This document shows positions 30,101 to 42,800 of a stretch of 64,000 nt of DNA, piece after piece (position 1 is the stretch's first letter; every line of letters starts with the position of its first letter). Location of the stretch: positions 13,996,322 through 14,060,321 of the forward strand of contig NC_135570.1 of the NCBI RefSeq assembly GCF_964340395.1. Reading direction: 5' to 3'. The stretch comes from Glandiceps talaboti (taxonomy: Eukaryota; Hemichordata; Enteropneusta; Spengelidae). A program made the position numbers and the translations under genes. The notes beneath the pieces were generated by a model, which was not told the DNA's origin, made no database searches, and saw only the letters and a list, made by a program, of their open reading frames with translations.

Positions 30101-33100
30101 ACAGGTGTAGAATGTTCCACAGTTACTGAGCGTGACTGCCCTCAAATGAAGTCTCACCCCTTTGGTCTAGCCACTGACCAGAATGGCTGTGATATTTGTG
30201 TAGAAAGACAACCAGTCCTATGTACTCCTAACATCTGCACCAAGACCTGTGTCAATGGTTATGCCACTGACACCAAGGGATGTGAAATATGCAAATGCAA
30301 GAAACCAGGTTAGTAACAGTCACATGATGACCATATTAGGGTATCTTATAACCAAATTAGTACATACATGATCATATACAGGGATTTATTACCAAATTAG
30401 TAACCATATAAGGGTATTTTATTACCAAATTAGTAACCATATAAGGGTTATTACCAAATTAGTAACCATATAAGGGTAATTTATTACCAAATTAGTAACC
30501 ATATAAGGGTATTTTATTACCAAATTAGTAACTATATAAGGGTATTTTATTACCAAATTAGTAACCATATAAGGGTGTTTTATTACCAAATTAGTAACCA
30601 TATAAGGGTATTTTATTACCAAATTAGTAACCATATAAGGGTATTTTATTACCAAATTAGTAACCATATAAGGGTATTTTATTACCAAATTAGTAACCAT
30701 ATAAGGGTATTTTATTACCAAATTAGTAACCATATAAGGGTATTTTATTACCAAATTAGTAACCACATAAGGGTATTTTATTACCAAATTAGTAACCACA
30801 TAAGGGTATTTTATTACCAAATTAGTAACCACATAAGGGTATTTTATTACCAAATTAGTAACCATATAAGGGTGTTTTATTACCAAATTAGTAACCATAT
30901 GAGGGTATTTTATTACCAAATTAGTAACCATATAAGGGTATTTTATTACCAAATTAGTAACCATATAAGGGTAATTTATTACCAAATTAGTAACCATATA
31001 AGGGTATTTTATTACCAAATTAGTAACTATATAAGGGTAATTTATTACCAAATTAGTAACCATATAAGGGTATTTTATTACCAAATTAGTAACCATATAA
31101 GGGTATTTTATTACCAAATTAGTAACCATATAAGGGTATTTTATTACCAAATTAGTAACCATATAAGGGTATTTTATTACCAAATTAGTAACCACATAAG
31201 GGTATTTTATTACCAAATTAGTAACCATATAAGGGTATTTTATTACCAAATTAGTAACCATATAAGGGTATTTTATTACCAAATTAGTAACCATATAAGG
31301 GTAATTTATTTACCAAATTAGTAACCATATAAGGGTATTTTATTACCAAATTAGTAACCACATAAGGGTATTTTATTACCAAATTAGTAACCATATAAGG
31401 GTGTTTTATTACCAAATTAGTAACCATATGACGGTATTTTATTACCAAATTAGTAACCATATAAGGGTATTTTATTACCAAATTAGTAACCATATAAGGG
31501 TAATATATTACCAAATTAGTAACCATATAAGGGTAATATATTACCAAATTAGTAACCATATAAGGGTAATATATTACCAAATTAGTAACCATATAAGGGT
31601 ATTTTATTACCAAATTAGTAACCATATAAGGGTAATATATTACCAAATTAGTAACCATATAAGGGTAATTTATTACCAAATTAGTAACCATATAAGGGTA
31701 TTTTATTACCAAATTACATGACATTCACAAGCCATTAACGGTCCAAGTGCAACAAACCCGCGGGCTTGCCTGACGAAAACGGGTGTCATAAAAGTTGTTT
31801 GCATCTCTAAAGCTGTTTGTAGTGTTACTTATAATAGCCTAATAAATTGATAACAACTGATATAAGACGGAGATAAGGTTTGCCTCAGTTGACCCACTCC
31901 TTAGAAATGATCTTACGCTGTGAACTACACTGTTTACTTGTGTTATGTAAGAGCCCATCATCACATGTGTAAATATTGGTACTCTTTGATAACAAGTGGA
32001 CTTGCTTCTTTAATGGCTTGTCCCAGTAATGGTAACCATATAAGGGTAATAGATTACCAAATTAGTAACCATATAAGGGTAATTTATTACCAAATTAGTA
32101 ACCATATAAGGGTATTTTATTACCAAATTAGTATATTTGACCATGTAAGGACTGACAATAGATATTGCTTACAATTTATAACATTGTGCTTTCTCTTTAC
32201 AGTGAATCGCTGTGCACCGGTACATGAACATAACTGTAATCTATTGCTAGCTTGCCCCAATGGCCTTGCCACCAATGAGGATGGCTGCACTATCTGTAAA
32301 TGCAAGATGCCACAAGGTGAGACTGGTTTCTTTCCTCATATAGCTAAAATGATACAGGCTTGGTGTTTCACTCATGGGACATTACGTTTTCGACACAAGC
32401 TAGACATATTTCAACTCTAGACTAATAATAACAGAAACACAATAAACTCAGCAGGATCCATTGCCAATGACATTGAACGCTGATAAGCATTGCTATTCTT
32501 TCACAGTGCAGTAAAAACAGGATTCTAATGAAAAAAAGTACACATGGAATTGATGATCATAATTAATGGCTGCAATTGTTTATTTTCTAACTGTTTATTT
32601 GATGAAACGTATCGTTGTATATGCTCGCATGCTATCATTGTCTGTATTGTGTTTTATGTAATCTATAACAAAAACTGTGTGAGACATAAAAAAAAAATTG
32701 TGTCGCCTAATTGAAATGCTATAGTCACTCTGGTTTGGTAGTACATTATGGTAACATCATGTTTCAAGTGAAAGACGAAAGAGTTTTAAGATAAAATTTA
32801 GGGTTAAAAGAGTTAAAAACATATTTGTTTGTATTTTGTCTGTAGTAAGTACCATGATGGAAGTACAGAATACCATGACAACCGAACAGAGCACTGATAT
32901 CACAATGATGCCAACAAATCTACGTTGTGATGTCACTACTCCATTATCTTGTCATAAGAACTGTGAGTTTGGATATGGAAGCTGCACCCAGGGATGTATG
33001 CAGTGCTTCTGTAGAAAAGATCGTAAGTTGAGACCCTTTCTTCCTCATCTCAGCACGATGCAATCTGTGATAAAAATGATATGTTCCTCAACTCATCTGG

Positions 33101-36100
33101 ATGACAGTACAGATTTTAATACTGTGTGTTCATTATGTGTTTCTTCGTGTTAAGTTTTTAGCCCCTAATGGTTGAAGTCAAATAGCCAAAAATCATCATG
33201 CCAGTAATGCATATACACAACTCTGATGTACATGGGACGATTTCAAGCAAACCTTATACAAATGTCAGATACAATAGTAGTCCATGTATGCATATTGCTT
33301 TGTTTCATGGCCAAAAATCATCATGCCAGTAATGCATATACACAACTCTGATGTGCATGGGTTGATTTGAACCAAACCTAGCACAAATGTCAGATACAAT
33401 AGTAGTCCACATATGCATATACATAACTCTGATGTGCATGAGTTGATTTCAACCAAACCTAGCACAAATGTCAGGTACAATAGTAGTCCATGTATGCATA
33501 TACACAACTCTGATGTGCATGGGTTGATTTCAACCAAACCTAGCACAAATGTCAGATACAATGGTAGTCCATGTATGCATATTGCTTTGTTTCATGGCCT
33601 TCCCAACAATGACCAGTTGGCAGCCATATTTTCATTAAAAAATCAGAATAGGAATTGCCAAGTTGATATGTTGGGGGGGGGGGGGGGGGGATATGTCTTC
33701 GACGAAGACTTGTTGCATCCCAGGCCTGTTGTATGCACCAGCCATATGGACCTGTGGGCGAATTTATTTTAGTTTAATGGTTTGATCAGAAGATTTCTCG
33801 GCACCTTCAAAGACAGTTTTATCCCCACTGGTAAAGCAATGTTCAGCCAATTCTATTCAACAACAGAAAGCTAGGGGTGCTCTATACTTGTAAGGTTTTA
33901 GATCTCACAGGGATTGTGTACGTTTTACAGCTAAAGAGTGTCCAACTTTGGATGAACGTAGTTGTCCTATGAAAGATAAATGTCCATTTGGAATGGGAAC
34001 CAACCCAGAAGGCTGTGAAATCTGTATGTGTGCTAAACCAGGTAGGCTCAATTTGATTTAAATTTGTAGAATAGGGAACTTGCAAACCCGCCATGTTGAA
34101 TGTTGCATCATGGGAAATGTGATAATAAATAATAATCAATTAGTATTGTAAACAATATTGTTACATCGTTTATAACCACAAATAATCAGTTCATATTTAC
34201 CCTGACCAGTGTGGGAAGTTTAATTGATCGGTAGCTCGAAGTTATTACAATAACCACAGATAATCCCATAGTCCTTTGCGTCTGAGCATGCTCAGTCTGG
34301 ATTGTATGTTTACTATTCTCTGGGTTTTTTGAAGTAGTATTTTATTACTTTCAATCAGTCATATATGAAGATCTATATTTCAAGTAAGAGTTTGGCACCA
34401 CTTTCCCTGAAAATCAAAGTTTGTGAATTCTTGCTAAAATTTGCCATATAGTAGCTTGTGGCTGGTCCTTTTGAAAAAAATGTTGGGAGTTCAATATTGC
34501 GATTTCTAGTAAATCGACTATCTGTTACTTTCCCATGAGTCAATACAGTATTCAGTGGCCATATTGGATTCTAAAATGACCAAATTTTGATGTCATTTTG
34601 ATCACTGTTCAAAATATTTTTATGGTGACCCCAGAGAATAGGTTGTGTTTTCTTGAAGAAAGTGATAGTAAAATTTTAAAGATTACTATTTTTGGATTAC
34701 TTAAATTGGAAACTAACGTTCACTTTGTTGTTTTTTCGCAGTAATGTGTAACCCAATAACTCCCAAGACATGCAGCAAAGTATGTGAATTTGGTTACGCG
34801 ACTGATAAGATTGGATGTGAGACGTGCACTTGTAAAAAATCACGTAAGAAGGATTTTTTATGCATTGAAATGTTCATTATCACTCAATTGGTTCACTGGA
34901 GTTATCACTTTTAGGCTGTGAAATATTAGAATTTTTCTGATAATTAAAATGATCAAATAATCAAATGTTCAGATAACCAAATTGTCCAGATAACCAAATA
35001 GAGCAGATATCTAGTGTCCAGATAACCATATAATGCAGATATCTGGTGTTCAGATAACCATATAATGCAGATATCTTGTATACCGTAGTATAGATATCTT
35101 ATGTCCAGATAACCAAATAATGCAGATATCTGGTTTCCAGATAACCAAATAGTGCAGATATCTGGTTTCCAGATAACCAAATAGTGCAGATATCTGATGT
35201 CCAGATAACCAAATAGTGTAGATATCTGGTGTCCTGATAACCAGATGGTGCAGATATCTTGTATACTGTAGTATAGATATCTTATGTCCAGATATCCAAA
35301 TAGTGTAGATATCTGGTGTTCTGATAACCAAATAGTGCAGATATCTGGTGTTCAGATAACCAAATAGTGCAGATATCTGGTGTTCAGATAACCATGTATA
35401 TAGTGCAGATATCAGGTGTTCAGATAACCAGATAGTACAGATATCTGATGTTGAAATATCCAAACAGTTCTGATAAGTCATATATTTTGTACAACCAAAC
35501 ACATTTAATATTTTTATACAGTTCAGATTACAATAATGGTTTAGTTATTCAAATGTTTAAGTGGTGTTTGGGTAATGAAATTTTGAAAATGATCTCCTAT
35601 ACCTTGTTTATATCCTCAGTGTTTTCAGTTGCGTCAAATCTTGCGTATTTTACATATTATCATATAAATCTATGCATAAATATTAGTGTTTTAAACATCT
35701 GTATATATCCTGTTCTATTTTTCAGCATTTGAGTGTACTCCCATCAACCCAGTCACTTGTAAGAAGACGTGTCCATTTGGACTTGCTACTGACAGATCTG
35801 GATGTGAAATCTGTAACTGTAAACAACCAAGTAAGTTCAAGTGTAACGAGTAACACTGAAGTAAAGCACTTTTCTCTATTTGCTACACTCATTTATAGCA
35901 TTCATATCAAGTGTTTTCAATTGCTAATACAACGAGTAACACTGAAGTAAAGCACTTTCTCTTTGTGCTTAACTCATTTATAGCATTCATATCAGGTGTA
36001 AAAGTATACTGTTTCATTTGCTAATACAATGAGTAACACTGAAGTAAAACACTTTCTGTATGTGCTACACTCGTTTACAGCATCCATATCAAGTGTAAAA

Positions 36101-37783
36101 GTATACTGTTTTGTTTGCTAATACAATGAGTAACACTGAAGTAAAGCACTTTCTCTATGTGCTACATTTGTTTATAGTATTCATATCAAGTGTAAAAGTA
36201 CTGTTTCTATTGCCGATACAACGAGTAACACTGAAGTAAAGCACTTTCTCTATGTGCTACACTCATTTATAACATTCATATCAAGTGAAAAATCTACTGT
36301 TTCAATTGCTAATACAATGAATAACACTGAATGCACTTTCTCTATATGCTACACTCATTTATAGCATTCCTATCAAGTGTAAAAGTATACTGTTTCAATA
36401 TTGCTAATACAACGAGTAACACTGAAATAACACTGATTTTGAAGTAAAACACTTTCTCTATGTGCTACAGTCATTTATAGCATTTATATCAAGTGTAAAA
36501 GTATACTGTTTCATTTGCTGATACAACGAGTAACACTGAAGTAAAGCACTTTCTCTATGTGCTACACTCGTTTATAGCATTCATATCAAGTGTAAAAGCA
36601 TACTGTTTCAATTGCTAATACAACGAGTAACACTGAAGTAAAGCACTTTCTCTATGTGCTACACTCATTTATAGCGTCCATATCAAGTATAAAAGTATAC
36701 TGTTTCAATTGGTTTATTTACAAGCCTAGCATGTGGCCTTTCTAATGTGGTCAATTAGCAATAAGCAAATGAAACAGTATACTTTTACACTTGATGTGGA
36801 TGCTATAAATGATTGTGGGGTACATACAGAAATCGCTTTACTTTGGTATTATGGGTTGTGCCAGTAGCAACTTTCTCAAACTATTCTGAATCCTCTCCGG
36901 ATCAAGTTTATGTAAAGATAATGGCTGGGGCAGGATTAGGGTTAATGCCTACCCAATTACCAGCGGCAGAGTTACTATGTCTCATAGTTAGATTGTGGAG
37001 GATATTGTCTTATAGTTTAATGTTTTGCAGAGTGTTATAGACGAATTTATTGTTTCATTGTTAGTGGAGGTGAAAATCTGAGAGTGAATAAAATATTTCA
37101 GATGATTTTAACGAATTTCACTTAATTTGTATTATCAGGTCTAATTACCGGAAAGAACTTCACCAACCCCTTACATTGGTCCATGACTGATGAACACAAG
37201 ATGTCTGCCCTCTTGGCAACACGTTGGATACCTACCGTCACTTGCACACCAATGACCCCTATGACCTGTACTAAGAATTGTCCCCATGGTTACATGACAA
37301 ATGTCATGGGGTGTGACATCTGTGAATGCAGGAAACCATGTAAGTTGAAAAAAAAAATTTGTGAAATAGCATTTTTTTTATATAAGTGTATATTGATTAA
37401 TTTCAAAATATGATAACAAACAAATAATGAAGATGCTGTTGTGAAAAGTTGAGAGAAAAAAGTGTTTGGGTTGTGTTTTTGTTGTTTGCTACATATTTTG
37501 TTTTGTTTTTCTCAAGACTTGTTATTAACAAAATGAGTGTATTTCTTCTATAGCTATTTAAACACTGAAAAAATGTAAACAAGACAAAGCAAAAGGTTGC
37601 AGTTTCTTTAGACTAAATTTTATGTAAGAGAAATGTGTGTGAAAGAGAAAGAGACAGACAGACAGAGAGAGAGAGACAGAAAGAGAGAAAGAGGGAGAGA
37701 GAGATACAGAAAGATACAGAGAGAGATACAGAAAGAGACAGAGAGAGATACAGAGAAAGATAGACAGAGAGAGATACAGAGAA

Positions 37784-37852
<69 letters not shown>

Positions 37853-38001
37853 TATGGAGAGGTGGAGGGAGGCTTGTTATTAACAAAAGAGTGTATTTCT
37901 TCTGTAGCTATTTAAGCCCTGAAAATGTAAACAAGACAAAGCAAAAGGTTGCAGTTTCTTTAGACTAAATCTTTTGTAAGAGAAATGTGTGTGAGAGAGA
38001 A

Positions 38002-38032
<31 letters not shown>

Positions 38033-38323
38033 TAGACAGACAGACAGACAGAGACAGAAAGAGAGAAAGAGAGAGATACAGAAAGATACAGAGAGGGGGA
38101 GGAGAGAGAAAGAGAGAAAGAGAGGGGGAGATGGAGAGACATATGGAGAGGGGGTGGGAGGAGAGGGAGAATGTGATATTAATCAGAAAACCTTTATTTT
38201 TTAGGCGCATACTGCAGTAACGAAACTTTGATCATTTTGATGATATTACAATCAGTGGATCATTCTATTTATTTGTTTATAAAATACTTTCATGCAGTAA
38301 CATAAAGTAGAATGGATTGAAAT

Positions 38324-38371
<48 letters not shown>

Positions 38372-39812
38372 GTATGTCTGTGTCTGTCTGTCTGTGTGTG
38401 TGTCTGTGTGTCTGTGAGTTAGCTGATGAGTGACTCTGAAATACCTGTATTGATATTTAGAAAATTCTATCATTGAAGCAGTTGCAGTTTAGAATTCATG
38501 TATGCATAAATTTACATATCATCCTGCTTAATTAGTGGGGTCAAAGGTCACATTGTTCCATTAGTAGTGTAGCTACTACCCATGGTATTGAATCAGCTCT
38601 TCACCCCATCTAGCTTAATGAGAAATCGTGAACCATGACCCATGAACCATGACCCCATGAACCATGACCCATGAACCATGACCCATGACCCAAAAGTTGG
38701 TCATGAAAATGAGTAAGCCCCCAAATGTTATAATGATGTAAACAGTGTATAAGTAGCATCCTGATCTGATAAACATACCATATTTGGACATAAATATACC
38801 ATATATGGACATTACATAACTGCCCCAATAAACACTAACTTATCATTGGACAGAATTCTGTGATTGATTACCAAAGACATTATGATGTTAACGACTGTAT
38901 GAGTGGCTTGTTGAATTTGAAATTTCATATCAGGACCTCGTTGAGCTAGACGTAGAGAGATCATGAGATTTGATGCCATGGGTAGCATCTAGACTAAGTA
39001 CTGTGAAGGCAAACACAAATCAGTGTTAGCCATCTTTGCCATCTGTGAATAATTATATATCTCGTCTATTCCAAACTGCATGCTCATCCTGCAAAGGCTG
39101 TAACATAAAACCTTGTAGCCAGTCTCACTGAACTTGATAGCTTGTATAATCCAAACTACATGCCCATCCTGCAAAGGCTGTAACATAAAAGTTTGTGGCC
39201 GTTCTCATATCTTGTCTAATCCAAACTACATGCCCATGCTGTAAAGGCTGTAACATAAAAGTTTGTGGCCGTTCTCATATCTTGTCTAATCCAAACTACA
39301 TGCCCATGCTGTAAAGGCTGTAACATAAAAGTTTGTGGCCGCTCTCATACACTACTAGTTTGTATAATTGCAGATATCTTGTATACTGTAGTATAGATAT
39401 GTTATGTCCAGATAATCAGATATCTGGTGTTTAGATAACCAAATATTGTAGATATCTGGTGTTTAGATAACCAGATAGTGCAGATATTTGGTGTCCTGAT
39501 AACCAGATGGTGCAGATATCTTGTATGCTGTAGTACTGGCTGCAAGGTTTCATGTTACAGCCTTTGCAGGATGAGCATGCAGTTTGGATTCGATGAGATA
39601 AATGAATGAGATATCCAGTTCAGTGCATGAGGATGACTATCAGGGGTCTACCATCTTGTTTTGTGTTGTGTGTGTCTCATAGCTACAGAATGTGCAGCAG
39701 TGTCCGTAGATACTTGAATGTCCTTTGTTGCACCTCTGTGAGTTTGGTTTTGTAACTAACTCAGATGGCTGTGACAAGTATGTATCATGATGTGCCAAAT
39801 GTTGTCCGTGGA

Positions 39813-39847
<35 letters not shown>

Positions 39848-42800
39848 AAATTATTGTGCTGGGAATTCCGCCCGTGGATTACCTTTTAAATAACTATTTT
39901 CTTTTCTTTGTTCTTGCATAGCTACTGTATGTGCAGCTGTGTCTGTAGATACTTGTCCATTGATGCACCACTGTGAGTTTGGTTTTGTAACTAACTCAGA
40001 TGGCTGTGGGACTTTCCTCAAATGTAAACAGCCAAGTATGTATCATGATGTGCCGAATGTTGTGCATGGATCACCTATTAAATAACTCCTTTCTTTTCTT
40101 TGTTCTATCATAGCTACTGAATGTGCCGCAGTGACCCCAGCTAACTTTCCTGTATTGCACCACTGGCACTGTGAGTTTGGTCTTGTAACTATAAACTCTG
40201 GCTGTGAGAGTTTCCTGAATTGTAAACAGCCAAGTATGAGTTATGACGCGGCATATGTTTAATACCTGATTTTCGTTTTCTCTCATAGCTACTGACTGTG
40301 CAGAAATATAGATAACTGTCCTTTGTTGCACCACTGTGAATTTAGCGCTGTTTTAAACTCAGGTGGCTGTGAGAATATCAGGAAGTATGTAACACATTTT
40401 TTGTCGCCAAATCAATGCACATCACATATCATCTTGATATTAAGTTTTGCATTTATCTTTCTCAGCTACTGAATGTCCAACAGCGACTCAAGAAAACTGT
40501 CCTGTGTTGCACCACTGTGAATTTGGTGCAATGACAAGCACAGAGGGTTGTGGAACACCCAAATGTAAACAGCCAAGTATGTACCATGGTTCAATTTTGC
40601 TGTGTTAATTATGTTTGTTTTATCACTCTCTCAGCTACTGAATGTCCGACAGCGACTCAAGAAAACTGTCCTGTGTTGCACCACTGTGAATTTGGTGCTA
40701 TGACAAGCACAGAGGGTTGTGGAATTCCCAAATGTAAACTACCAAGTGCGTTTAACTCCTACTATTGTTGTAGTAGGAGGGTCAATGCAATTTTCCAACT
40801 ACTAAAACCCTGTCCATAACCCTTTAAAGGGACACAAGCTGAATTTATATACTATTTGGGGGATGTAAGTTTTGGCACTCACAGTATTCTACTTACTGAA
40901 GTGTACTTAACCATCACTTGCGATTGACTGAACTCAAACCTGGTATTAGGATATGACGTATAAATGATTCGATGGCTTAAACTACAGCAGAAATATTGAA
41001 GGGTCGCCAAAGGAATGTGCGTATCATACACATTTTATGTTCCCAAGCACAATTTAGATAGATAAAAAACAGGCTTCCCACAGACCACTCATTACAAATA
41101 TAAACAACACCACACTCCTGCCGACAAGCAGGCACTGTATGTACGCACACACATCACCACGGGGACATGCCAGCAGATTCAAATTCTCGCTATCGATTTG
41201 TATGTCAAAATCTGAGCCTACAATGTGATGATATTAAATAGCTTGATGTTTGTTCCAAGGAAGTTGTGTGTGTCTGTGTATTAGTTAGGGTCAGATGGTG
41301 TTGTTTATATTTGTAATGAGTGGTCTGTGGGAAGCCTGTTTCTCATCTATCTAAATTCTTCTTGGGGGAACAGATGTGTAGTATGCACAGTCTTTCGATG
41401 ACCCTTCAGTATGTGACTGAAGTAACAAGGAAATCCTTACCATGCAAACAACTGTTCTAACAATGTCAGAAGACAATTGTAATGTCATAGAAGGCAACAT
41501 TAACATTGTACTAGAATAGTTTTATCAAAGTTTATGCGAGTATTTTCATAAAGGCAAAAAGCTTATAAACTCAGCTTGTGCCACTTTGAATCTCCTCTCT
41601 CATATATCATGTAAATATAAATATTATTGTAAATATTGTGATAACTTTCCTACTTATATCATGATAAGTACCTTTCCTACCACTCCAATATAAAAACCCA
41701 AATGTTTTTTAACTCAGGTCCTAATATTGTGAGTGGACGATACCGTATGGGAACAAGACGACTTTAGCCTGTTTACATCACGTGTCTGGGGGTTTTTTTT
41801 GCATCGCTATCTCACATGACCGCTTGTAATGCTGTCAACAGCAACGAATTATAAATGAGGTTTAAAAATTATACACTCAAATTGATTGGTTTTAAAAAAA
41901 CACTCAACTGATTTGTTACAATGGGGAGTGATAACGTACATCAGCCTAATTGACTATATTCAAATGAAGTCATTATGTACATGTGCCCTTGTTGAGATGA
42001 GGACAATGTACATATAGTGAATAATTGCCATTTAGGGAGGGGGGGGGGCATGGTTATTAATCATTTGCAATTGATACCAGTACAAGCAGTTAGTGAAACA
42101 GCAAAGCAAAATCACAGATCGCGATGTAAACAGGCAAAATGTTGCATCAGACACTCACTATGCCAAACCCTCACTATTTATAACACACTCTCACTATAAC
42201 AAATTCTCTGTTAAAATAGATCCGTCACAGTGACCGTATCACAATACACCTCCATATAGTGAACATGTCACAGTACACCTCTATATAGTGAACATATCAC
42301 AATACACCTCCATATAGTGAACATGTCGCAATACACCTCTATATAGTGAACATATCACAATACACCTCCATATAGTGAACATGTCGCAATACACCTCTAT
42401 ATAGTGAACATGTCACAGTACACCTCCATATAGTGAACATATCACAATACACCTCTATATAGTGAGCATGTCGCAATACACCTCTATATAGTGAACATAT
42501 CACAATATACCCCCATATAGTGAACATATCACAATACACCTCTATACAGTGAACATATCACAGTACACCTCTATATAGTGAACATATCACAATACACCTC
42601 TATACAGTGAACATATCACAGTACACCTCTATACAGTGAACATATCACAGTACACCTCTATACAGTGAACATATCACAGTACACCTCTATATAGTGAACA
42701 TATCACAATATACCCCCATATAGTGAACATATCACAATACACCTCTATACAGTGAACATATCACAGTACACCTCTATACAGTGAACATATCACAGTACAC

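Noticed and set aside
30330-31720. CRISPR-like regular repeats
   Set aside because: Units are directly adjacent with no unique spacers, and the context is an animal intron.
30422-31724. Long frames on both strands with 10-residue repeats (VTNLVIKYPYM and YYQISNHIRV)
   Set aside because: A 30-bp minisatellite without stop codons gives open frames automatically. The array lies in an intron, and both strands are equally open.
33265-33772. Frames with repeated MHIHNSDVHELISTKPS and the opposite strand
   Set aside because: They come from the ~90-bp intronic array and lack splice support.
37620-38220. Ser/Leu-rich minus-strand and Arg/Glu-rich plus-strand frames
   Set aside because: They translate GA/CT simple repeats; no module or splice pattern supports them.
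42339-42539. Short minus-strand frame with MYCDMFTIW repeats
   Set aside because: It is a translation of the 28-bp minisatellite.
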